This document shows positions 15,449 to 22,210 of a DNA stretch of 55,827 nucleotides, piece after piece (the first letter of the stretch is position 1; the number at the start of each line of letters is the position of its first letter). A model generated the notes under the pieces. That model was not told the DNA's origin and searched no databases. It saw nothing but the letters and a program-made list of their open reading frames with translations. Source of the stretch: CBDUXP01 sp965371225 [NCBI: uncultured bacterium]. Lineage in GTDB: Bacteria > Abyssobacteria > SURF-5 > CBDUXP01. Where the stretch lies: NCBI GenBank assembly GCA_965371225.1, contig CBDUXP010000023.1, forward strand, positions 1-55,827, in the 5' to 3' direction. Both the position numbers and the translations under genes were made by a program.

Positions 15449-16564
15449 CTACTCCTCCGTCGAGCGGGCGTGCCCTTTGGCAAAAATGCTCACCCGCCGA
15501 GGGCCGTACTGGTTCGCCACGATGATCAGGTACTCGGCCTCAAAGCTGGGATCCACGTACTGGCGGAAGTGCTCGAGCCCCTCCGTGGAGAGGGTGATGC
15601 CGGCCGGCAGCCACATCTTTCCCGCGGCCCCACCCTGCCCGCCGAAGAACAACAGCAAGCGCGATTCCCGATCGAAGATCTGCACGTTCGCGAACGCCGC
15701 ATCCACAACGTAAATGAGCCCCTCGGGATCCACGGCGATCCCCTTGGGCCGCGCAAACTGTCCGGGCAGGTCCCCCAGGCTGCCGAAGCTGTCCAGCACC
15801 TGTCCCGTCCGGTCAAAGATCTGGACGCGGCCGTTGATGGTGTCCGTCACGTAGAGCCGGCCTTCCCCATCCGCGTCGATATTCGTCGGTTTGAAGAACT
15901 CCCCCAACCCGGTCCCCGCACCCCCGAAGGTGCCGAGCAGCCGGCCGCTGAGGGCGTCGCGGCGTTCGACCTCATGGTCCCGGACATCGACGAGAAACAC
16001 CTCGTCGTCCAGCACCACGCAATCCGATGGGCGGCACTCCTCGGGATTCCCGATGGCGCGCAGGTACCGGTTGCCCGCATCGAACACCACCACTTGCCCG
16101 CGCTCCACATCGGCCACGTAGCGCGTCCCGTCCGGCGCGATCGTGATATTGACCGGCTTACGCACCTTGCCCGCGCCCCCCGTGCCGACCCGGGTGTAGG
16201 TCTCCCCCACCGTATCGAAGGCGTGCACCACCCCGAGGATCGTGTCGCACACGAAGATCGTGCCGTCGTGCATGGCCACCCCGTACGGCTTGACGATGTG
16301 ATGCACCTCGCGCGCATCCTTGCCGAGCACGAACCGCTGCAGACGATCCTGAACGGGGCGGAACGCCGTCGAATCGTTGAAGCTGGTCAGAAACTGGATG
16401 CGGGGCGGCGCCGGGGGCTCCGGGTAAAAGACGGCCTCGGGCGGCACATCCGGCCCCGCGGACGGCGCGGTGGCGCAGGCGCTCACCACCATGAGTAACG
16501 GCAGCAGCAGCCCGATCCTCCACCGTCGATCGCGCACGGCGCCGGTTCCAGTCAGCAGACACAT
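15449..16564 (-). CDS. NHL-repeat beta-propeller lipoprotein (first of three)
   Basis: A 371-residue protein with lipobox VVSAC (acylated Cys30) and six NHL-like blades (PYGVAMH, PVNITIA, PTNIDAD, PKGIAVD and PAGITLS among them). ATG at 16564 has AAGGAGG seven bases upstream. The NHL gene is followed after eight bases by the pentaheme lipoprotein gene, the same propeller-then-cytochrome order seen twice more downstream. The last blade carries an extra segment (QYVDPSFEAEYLIIVANQYG). Likely an extracytoplasmic scaffold; no enzymatic residues are recognised. Confidence 0.85.
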   Translation of the reverse strand: MCLLTGTGAVRDRRWRIGLLLPLLMVVSACATAPSAGPDVPPEAVFYPEPPAPPRIQFLTSFNDSTAFRPVQDRLQRFVLGKDAREVHHIVKPYGVAMHDGTIFVCDTILGVVHAFDTVGETYTRVGTGGAGKVRKPVNITIAPDGTRYVADVERGQVVVFDAGNRYLRAIGNPEECRPSDCVVLDDEVFLVDVRDHEVERRDALSGRLLGTFGGAGTGLGEFFKPTNIDADGEGRLYVTDTINGRVQIFDRTGQVLDSFGSLGDLPGQFARPKGIAVDPEGLIYVVDAAFANVQIFDRESRLLLFFGGQGGAAGKMWLPAGITLSTEGLEHFRQYVDPSFEAEYLIIVANQYGPRRVSIFAKGHARSTEE

Positions 16565-16693
16565 AAGCGAGCCTCCTTGACCGGCGTGGGTCGCGACGGG
16601 GGGGAATGGCCAGCCCGGGACACGACTCCGCCGGTGCATACGCACCGGCAGAGTCTACCCCATACCTCGCTGGCCGGATGGCCGCGTGCCGCG

Positions 16694-17389
16694 CTACTTC
16701 AGGTGGCAGCTCGTGCAGAGATCACTCGCCGCATTGCTCTTCCGCAGCAGCTTCACCTGGACCGTATCCGTCTCGGCATTGTGCACGTCGTGGCAGGTGG
16801 AGCACTGCATGATCGTACCCCCTTGCAGATACGTATCAATGGTGTTCCCGTTTGCCAGGATGCCGGTGGTCGGGTCTTCCAGCTCCACGTCGGCGAGGGA
16901 GAGCGCGGTGTCATACGTGAACGAGACCGGATGGTCGTCCGACAGATCAGGACCCACGACATCCGAACCGGTGGCGAAGGTGGTCGTTACCGCTGTGTTG
17001 CCGCCGAAGCTCTCCAGCGCGATGCTGCCATCATGGCAGCCGAGGCAGAGCAGCGAAATGCCAGTCGGGGCGCCCACTACGGCGTCCATCGACCCAGCCG
17101 GGTCCGCGTACTCCGTGAAGGATTCGAGCGTCAGCTCGCGATTCCACAGGGGGGCATCGGCGGACCCAGCCGAGAACGCCGGATCCACCTCGTGCGGGAC
17201 GTGGCAGACTTTGCAGATCTCGCCGGTGGCGTTCCACGATTCATCTCCGGCGACGCCGCCTACCAGGTCGTCGGTGAAGTCGTGGGCCGATCCCGCGAGA
17301 CCGGTCTGTGCTGTCGCCGGCCACGCGCTTATCACCAGCACGAGGAAGAGCGCTAACAGAACGACGGTATATGTGTGTGTGCGTTGCAT
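16694..17389 (-). CDS. Small secreted tetraheme cytochrome c, possible OmcE-type filament cytochrome
   Basis: A 231-residue protein with a signal peptide ending WPATA and four CXXCH sites: CKVCH, CLGCH, CSTCH and CTSCH. The pattern AHDF...ICKVCHVPH...APLWN...LCLGCHDGSIAL...DDHPVSF...CSTCHDVH is shared with the N-terminal part of the 12-site cytochrome at 9963-11699. Four hemes in about 205 mature residues with this layout recalls the OmcE-type cytochromes that polymerise into heme filaments, but this is from memory and unverified. ATG at 17389 is chosen because the signal peptide begins there. It is first gene of the conduit operon, behind a leader of more than 200 bases. Confidence 0.84.
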   Translation of the reverse strand: MQRTHTYTVVLLALFLVLVISAWPATAQTGLAGSAHDFTDDLVGGVAGDESWNATGEICKVCHVPHEVDPAFSAGSADAPLWNRELTLESFTEYADPAGSMDAVVGAPTGISLLCLGCHDGSIALESFGGNTAVTTTFATGSDVVGPDLSDDHPVSFTYDTALSLADVELEDPTTGILANGNTIDTYLQGGTIMQCSTCHDVHNAETDTVQVKLLRKSNAASDLCTSCHLK

Positions 17390-17618
17390 GGCCTTGGGCC
17401 TCCGCATCGAGAGCTGGGTGTATGCTCTCGTCGTGTTGCGGTGGAATTGGTTCAGCCCGGTATGCGGGCTACGGCCATTGACTGGGCGCCGCGTGTTCGC
17501 ACCCCCTCTCGCCGCCGTCGCGCCCGGGTTCATGAGAATCCGGGGGCCTCGCCGAGCGGAGGTTTGTGCGGGCAACCGCGCCTGTAATGGTCCACTCATG
17601 GAGCCTTCTCCTAATAAG

Positions 17619-17647
17619 ATTAAACCATATTCTTATCCCTTTGTAAA
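17619..17647 (-). promoter_or_regulatory. Promoter of the porin-cytochrome conduit operon
   Basis: On the minus strand TTTACA (17647-17642), a 17-base spacer and TTTAAT (17624-17619) give five of six matches to each sigma-70 box. Transcription would start near 17612, leaving about 220 untranslated bases before the tetraheme gene. Confidence 0.6.
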
Positions 17648-17793
17648 TACCGTTATTAGCATAAACTGAGAAAACGAGCAGGTTTTTGTTTCATTAGGGC
17701 GAAGAAAAGGGATAAATGGGAACTACGTTTGCCTAATGCTCACCTGAACTTGGACCGCCAGTGTTACAAAGCACACACTTGATCACCCCCGGT

Positions 17794-17809
17794 TTGGCCC
17801 ACGGGCCAA
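17794..17809 (+). promoter_or_regulatory. Hairpin at the translation start of the 11-site cytochrome gene
   Basis: TTGGCCC, two bases, then GGGCCAA form a perfect 7-bp inverted repeat ending seven bases before the ATG at 17817, where a ribosome binding site should lie. No Shine-Dalgarno sequence is visible. It could be a protein-binding operator or an mRNA hairpin limiting translation. Confidence 0.4.
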
Positions 17810-17816
17810 TTACCCT

Positions 17817-18884
17817 ATGAGGAGCAGATCTCGGCCATTTGCCATCTTTCCCTCTGGGTCCGTGTTTGTCCTCGGCCTCGCCTTGGCCGCAGCAATCCTG
17901 TGGCCGGCCGGGGGCGTTCCGGGCGCCGAGACCGGCCCCATCGACATCAGCGGCGGGTGTTCAAGCCGGGAGTGCCACGGGGGGATGCTCGACCGGCCCA
18001 CGGTGCATACCGCGGTGCAGTTGGAGCAGTGCGAAGCCTGCCACGCGCCGGTGGCCGACGCGCATTCCTTCGAGCCAGTCCCCGACCCGCCGGGCCTGTG
18101 CCTCGAATGCCACGAGAGCATGACCGATGGCCGTTACGTGCATGACATCGTCGAGATGGGCGAATGCCTCGCCTGCCACGATCCGCACGGTTCGGCCGTG
18201 CCCGAATTGCTCGTGGAGGACTCGGTGGCGGCGACCTGCGCCGGGTGTCACGACGACCCGGCCGCCGGCCTCGCGTCGCCACACGGGCCTGCGCGGGATG
18301 GGGACTGTCTGGTCTGCCACCGGCCGCACCACGCGAAGCACGCGAAACTGGTCGACCGCCTCGACGGCGACCTCTGCCTCAGCTGCCACGACAGAGTGGT
18401 CCGCCGCCCGGATGGGTCCACCGTGCGCAATATCGGCAGCGTCATTAAACGCTCAGCCCATGTCCATGCACCCGCAAGCCTGGACGAATGCCTCGTCTGT
18501 CATGGCGCGCATGGGGGTGCCAGCTCCCCAGCACTCAGCCAGCAATTCCCGCCCGGCCTTTACGCGCGTTTCTCCGCCGGGGCGTACCTGCTCTGCTTCC
18601 AGTGTCACGACGAGGCGTTGGCGATGGACGAGCACACGACCGAAACCGGCTTTCGCGACGGCACCCGCAACCTGCACTTCGTGCACGTGAACAAGGAAGC
18701 GAAGGGCCGCAGTTGCCAAGCCTGCCACGATCCGCACGCCACCAATCTGCCGCATCTGCTGCGGGGTTCCGTGCCATTCGGTGCGTGGCAGTTTTCTCTT
18801 CGATTCACGGACCTGCCAACGGGCGGGGGCTGCTGGCCCGGCTGCCACCAGAAGATCACGTACGACCGGAACGCCACTCCCTAG
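17817..18884 (+). CDS. Periplasmic multiheme cytochrome c (9 CXXCH + CX4CH + CX3CH)
   Basis: A 355-residue protein with a signal peptide (residues 1-37). The first heme site is atypical, CSSRECH (CX4CH, nt 17958-17978). Nine canonical sites follow, several as CHDPH or CHRPHH pairs of the doubled-CXXCH type. The last is CWPGCH (CX3CH, nt 18831-18848). That gives up to eleven hemes, a size similar to MtrA/DmsE-type periplasmic decahemes. It is transcribed divergently from the conduit operon, sharing its AT-rich control region, and ends 31 bases from the convergent PhyH gene. The start is uncertain because no ribosome binding site is visible, but the signal peptide supports it. It could be the periplasmic carrier feeding the barrel complex. 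Confidence 0.83.
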   Translation: MRSRSRPFAIFPSGSVFVLGLALAAAILWPAGGVPGAETGPIDISGGCSSRECHGGMLDRPTVHTAVQLEQCEACHAPVADAHSFEPVPDPPGLCLECHESMTDGRYVHDIVEMGECLACHDPHGSAVPELLVEDSVAATCAGCHDDPAAGLASPHGPARDGDCLVCHRPHHAKHAKLVDRLDGDLCLSCHDRVVRRPDGSTVRNIGSVIKRSAHVHAPASLDECLVCHGAHGGASSPALSQQFPPGLYARFSAGAYLLCFQCHDEALAMDEHTTETGFRDGTRNLHFVHVNKEAKGRSCQACHDPHATNLPHLLRGSVPFGAWQFSLRFTDLPTGGGCWPGCHQKITYDRNATP

Positions 18885-18892
18885 CCGACCCA

Positions 18893-18908
18893 ACGGCCCG
18901 CGGGCCGT
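18893..18908. terminator. Palindrome between convergent genes
   Basis: ACGGCCCGCGGGCCGT is a perfect 16-bp palindrome in the 31-base gap between the 11-site cytochrome and the PhyH gene. It could act as a bidirectional terminator stem, but there is no T-run on either side. Confidence 0.4.
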
Positions 18909-18915
18909 GCGTGGT

Positions 18916-19779
18916 CTAGAGACCCTGGAACGACGTCCCTTGGCGGGGGCGCTGTCCGAGGGCGGCCTCGGGCGGCAAGATGTCCGAGCCGGTGCCGGCG
19001 CGCGGTTCGGGCGCGGAGTAGTACCCCAGGGCGTAACTGCCCATGGTGTACCCGAGCAGTTCCTGCAGCGGTTGGGGCAACGTGCGCGCCACATGTGGGG
19101 GGCAGGACAAGTACTGGTTCTCTTCCTGGCGCAACCACCCGAGGCAGTAGGTAATGTTCAGCCCCATGCGCGGCGTGTCGGACCGGTTTTCGCCGCCGCC
19201 GTGAATGACACTCCCCGTATACACCAGCACCGAGCCCCGCGGCATCTCTGCTTGACAGACCTCCTCGGGGGTGGCCCGTTGCTCCCAATCCCAGGTCTGA
19301 CTGCCGGGCACCACACGGGTCGCGCCGTTGTCGGCCGTAAAGTCCGTCAGCGCCCAAATGGTGTTGAACTGTGGTTCGATGTTCCGCGGCAGGTGCGGGC
19401 CCCACGCGAGGCGGTCGCGATGCAACATCTGCTTCCCTTGCCCCGCCAGGAGCCGAATCGTCTGCGTCAGGTGCAGCACGATGCGCTCCGTGTAGGGCTC
19501 CAGAAATCGCTGCGCGGCGCCCAGGATGCGTTCGTCCATGACGATTTCGCGGCACGCGGGGGAGCGCGCCACCAAGGCACCGGTGCGCTGCGTCTGGCGG
19601 CCGGAAAAGTCATCGCGCCCCGTTGCGGTGCGCTCGACGTACCGCTCGACCTCGTCGCAGAAACGCCCCATGAGCGCGGGGGCAAGCGCATCACGCACGA
19701 TCGCGGCGCCGTCTTGCTGGACCGCGGCCACGATGGCGTCGGGCTCGGCGCTGGGAGCGAGGGTTTGTAGTACCGGCAT
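18916..19779 (-). CDS. Phytanoyl-CoA dioxygenase (PhyH) family protein
   Basis: A 287-residue Fe(II)/2-oxoglutarate-dependent oxygenase. The HxD pair is His120-Arg-Asp122 and the distal histidine is His193 in SVIHGGGEN; the downstream RMGL arginine should bind 2-oxoglutarate. ATG at 19779 has AGGAGGG four to five bases upstream. The family hydroxylates small molecules in diverse pathways, and the substrate cannot be read from the sequence. It lies between the cytochrome genes and the nxr operon on the same strand as nxr, 116 bases beyond its last gene, so it may be co-transcribed without being functionally linked. Confidence 0.85.
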   Translation of the reverse strand: MPVLQTLAPSAEPDAIVAAVQQDGAAIVRDALAPALMGRFCDEVERYVERTATGRDDFSGRQTQRTGALVARSPACREIVMDERILGAAQRFLEPYTERIVLHLTQTIRLLAGQGKQMLHRDRLAWGPHLPRNIEPQFNTIWALTDFTADNGATRVVPGSQTWDWEQRATPEEVCQAEMPRGSVLVYTGSVIHGGGENRSDTPRMGLNITYCLGWLRQEENQYLSCPPHVARTLPQPLQELLGYTMGSYALGYYSAPEPRAGTGSDILPPEAALGQRPRQGTSFQGL

Positions 19780-19895
19780 GGTCCCTCCTGACGCGCCCAA
19801 CTGTATCATTGCGACGAGGGGGCGTACGGGAGGTGCACTTCGATTGCCGGTCCGCGCCCACTCGTCCCGCAGACACCGGTGGGGCCAGGCCGGAC

Positions 19896-21434
19896 CTAGC
19901 GGCGCGCGTGAAGCACGCCGGTCTCGCTGATCGGGTGCCACTCGGAAACGATCTTCTGGCCGTCCCGGTCGCCGGCTTCACCGTCCCACACCGCGACCGC
20001 CATGCGCAGCCCGTCGCCGGAACCCTTCTTCGGGAACTGGACGTCGAGCTTGCTCTTGCTCGTACGCGAACGGCGGAATACGACCCGCCAAGTCCCATAA
20101 GCCCACACGCCGCGGCCTTCGACGTTCTGATCGTCAGCCGGCTGTGAGGTGAGCGATCCTTGGCCGGTAGCGTTGAGGTCTTCGACGGCGGTGGTGCGGT
20201 TGCGGGACGACATGAGATTGCCGCTCGCCCACCCGGTCGAATACGTCTGCCGCTCTGTCGTGTCCAGGGGATAGTAGTCGTTGACCAGACCCGGATACTG
20301 CGCCCCAACGTCCGTGAAGCCGCTCAGGTCCGCTTGCCAGTCCGCCTTCCAATGCCAGATGTTGACCGCGCGCTCCCCTTCGCCCATACCGTAGAAGGGC
20401 TCGGCGTCCGGCGTGGTCACCGGCGCCAGGGGGAACTGGATGGCGACACCATCGCGGAAATCCTGCGCTCGCAGGACGCTGTCGTTGACAAGCGCATCCT
20501 CCCATTCGATCCCAATGGCGATATCGCGCCCGTTCGTCAGCGCACGCACGAGCACCCAGTCGGGCGCCTGGTCCCGGGTCCACAGGGTGCGCACGGGAAT
20601 GGCGACGACCGTCGCATCCGCCCAGAGATTGTCGGTCGGATCGAGCGGCAACTCTGCGTCCACCACATCAACGACGATCTCCGCGCCGTCCTTCGGGGTG
20701 AAGGGCGCAGGCCGCACGCCGAGCGTCTGCACGTAGTGCACCAGGTCCCAGGCCTCCCCCTCGGACACGAGCGTACCGTACGCGGGCATCGGCGAGGTCT
20801 CCAAGCCCATGACGAACGTGCGATAGATGTCGATCGCGCCGCCGCCCCCGCGCATCTTGTACCCGGCCGCGAAATTGAACGGCCGAACAGGATATCCCCA
20901 GTCGTCCTTCAGGCGCGTCGCCGAGGGCCCATCGCCGAACCCCTGGTTCCCATGACATTCGGCGCACTGGAGCCGCCCATACATGACCTTCCCCCTGGCA
21001 ACGCTCGCGGCGTCCGCCAGCGGTTCCGGGCCGACCGTCATCACCTCTTCGGGCACTTCTTCGGTGAATCGCGGGGAGAGCGACTTCACGAAGGCCACCA
21101 GCGCCCAGCGATCCGTGTCCGGGAGGGACGCCCAACTGGGCATGGCGGTGCCCGGGATACCATGCGTCAAGGTCCGAAAGAGATCGTTGTCCGTGGGGAT
21201 CGATCCCACTTCGGAGGACTTCAACTTGAAAATCCCGCTGGTCAAATCGCGCGGCTTCGGCGAGAGCAGATAGGTGGCGGGCCCGCGGCCGTCGCCCGTC
21301 GCGCCGTGGCACACGGCGCACTTGGCATCGAAGAGGGCTCGGCCCCGTGCCAGTTGCCCGTCCACTGCCGATGCCGGCGCGATCCACCACGCGGTCAGAG
21401 CCACAACGCCAACGGTCAAGATGCGGTGCTTCAT
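19896..21434 (-). CDS. nxrC: NxrC-like gamma subunit: two cytochrome c domains fused to a heme-b-binding domain
   Basis: A 512-residue secreted protein (signal peptide ending ASA). Residues 25-125 form a monoheme cytochrome c domain (CAVCH at 39-43, likely Met ligand in TAMPSW). Residues 140-235 form a second one (CAECH at 157-161). From about 250 to the end it matches the ethylbenzene-dehydrogenase-gamma (EB_dh) heme b domain of type II DMSO-reductase-family enzymes. The segment FYGMGEGERAVNIWHWK offers Met350 as heme b ligand, and a lysine in RDGQKIV near the end is a candidate for the other. NxrC of Nitrospira has the heme b domain; the double cytochrome c fusion is unusual. ATG at 21434 has GGAGAT upstream. 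It should carry electrons out of NxrAB to periplasmic cytochromes. Confidence 0.82.
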   Translation of the reverse strand: MKHRILTVGVVALTAWWIAPASAVDGQLARGRALFDAKCAVCHGATGDGRGPATYLLSPKPRDLTSGIFKLKSSEVGSIPTDNDLFRTLTHGIPGTAMPSWASLPDTDRWALVAFVKSLSPRFTEEVPEEVMTVGPEPLADAASVARGKVMYGRLQCAECHGNQGFGDGPSATRLKDDWGYPVRPFNFAAGYKMRGGGGAIDIYRTFVMGLETSPMPAYGTLVSEGEAWDLVHYVQTLGVRPAPFTPKDGAEIVVDVVDAELPLDPTDNLWADATVVAIPVRTLWTRDQAPDWVLVRALTNGRDIAIGIEWEDALVNDSVLRAQDFRDGVAIQFPLAPVTTPDAEPFYGMGEGERAVNIWHWKADWQADLSGFTDVGAQYPGLVNDYYPLDTTERQTYSTGWASGNLMSSRNRTTAVEDLNATGQGSLTSQPADDQNVEGRGVWAYGTWRVVFRRSRTSKSKLDVQFPKKGSGDGLRMAVAVWDGEAGDRDGQKIVSEWHPISETGVLHARR

Positions 21435-21447
21435 CGCGACATCTCCT

Positions 21448-22200
21448 CTAGCAGTCGAATTCCCGGTCATCGGACGTGCCCGGACAGGCGAACAGTTCGG
21501 GACAGTACTCTTCGGCGATGCCCGCCGGCGGCGGCGTGCCGCATTCGGCCGCCGCAGAACGCACGCCGAGCGCTGCGCTCTCCGCGGCTAACACTTGGGC
21601 GCCGAATCGCCCACAACGCCGGTACAGCTCGACGGGCGCCTCCCGTTCGAGCCGCTCAAACAGCACGCCGGCCCACCGGCCCAGGTGTTCCTCGATGAAG
21701 CGGCGGCGGGCGGCCCGGCAGATCTCCGCTCCGTCGACATCCTGGTCGGTGAGCGCCAGCGCCTCTTTGTACAGGAGCAGCGCAATGAATTCGCACTGGA
21801 GGCTCAGGTGATCGTGGCGCTCGCGGTACCCGGGGGCCGGTTCCACCCCGAATGCGCGATAGAACCCGTTCAGGTCGGCCAACGTCTGCGATTGGGTAAA
21901 CGCGTTTGACGCGCCGTAGGACGTTTCGTACGGAGAGAAGTGTCCGGCCGGAATATGGCCGAACGTCCAACGGTACGCCGTTTCCAACCCATCCTCCCGC
22001 GTACACGCCGCGACGGCCTGCACCAGGTCGTGGCACAGCGGCGTCTGCGCGTCGGCGGGGACGGCGCGTTCCGCCGCCGCGCACCTGTCGCGCACCTCCG
22101 CCCATTGCGCCACCGGGTGCTGCTCGCGCAGCAGGTATGCCAGCAGCGTGAACCGCGTGCAGGCGCGCTCGAGTATCTCCGGCTGAACCTCAGGTTTCAT
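21448..22200 (-). CDS. TorD/NarJ-like molybdoenzyme maturation chaperone
   Basis: A 250-residue, mostly helical, cytoplasmic protein. The region ERHDHLSLQCEFIALLLYKE matches the conserved D/H-H-x-S-x-x-x-E-F pattern of the TorD/DmsD/NarJ family, which binds the Tat leader and helps insert the molybdenum cofactor. ATG at 22200 is chosen because AGGAG lies eight bases upstream; the frame extends further but reads as non-coding. It sits ten bases after nxrB and 13 before the gamma-subunit gene, the place where such chaperones occur in nxr and related operons. The C-terminal tail has several cysteines (CGTPPP, YCPELFACPG, DC at the end) that I cannot explain. Confidence 0.82.
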   Translation of the reverse strand: MKPEVQPEILERACTRFTLLAYLLREQHPVAQWAEVRDRCAAAERAVPADAQTPLCHDLVQAVAACTREDGLETAYRWTFGHIPAGHFSPYETSYGASNAFTQSQTLADLNGFYRAFGVEPAPGYRERHDHLSLQCEFIALLLYKEALALTDQDVDGAEICRAARRRFIEEHLGRWAGVLFERLEREAPVELYRRCGRFGAQVLAAESAALGVRSAAAECGTPPPAGIAEEYCPELFACPGTSDDREFDC

Positions 22201-22210
22201 TGGGGTGCTC

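Larger units (their letters stand above)
17390..17816. other. Divergent intergenic region and long leader
   Basis: The part near 17390-17612 would be a transcribed leader of the conduit operon. It is GC-rich and contains a small hairpin (17454-17470, AGCCCG/CGGGCT). I could not match it to a known riboswitch; in particular no c-di-GMP/GEMM or cobalamin signature is visible. The part 17605-17790 is strikingly AT-rich and must hold promoters for both directions. No gene is supported. Confidence 0.55.

Noticed and set aside
17390-17612. c-di-GMP or cobalamin riboswitch in the conduit leader
   Set aside because: I looked for the GEMM core and the B12 box and saw neither; only a short hairpin is present.
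17770-17816. FNR/Crp-type palindrome (TTGAT-N4-ATCAA) near TTGATCACC
   Set aside because: Only one half site is present; the second half does not match.
18916-19779. PhyH oxygenase as a functional part of the respiratory system
   Set aside because: It is on the nxr strand but 116 bases beyond the last nxr gene, and the family has no known link to nitrite or cytochrome chemistry. Treated as a neighbour only.
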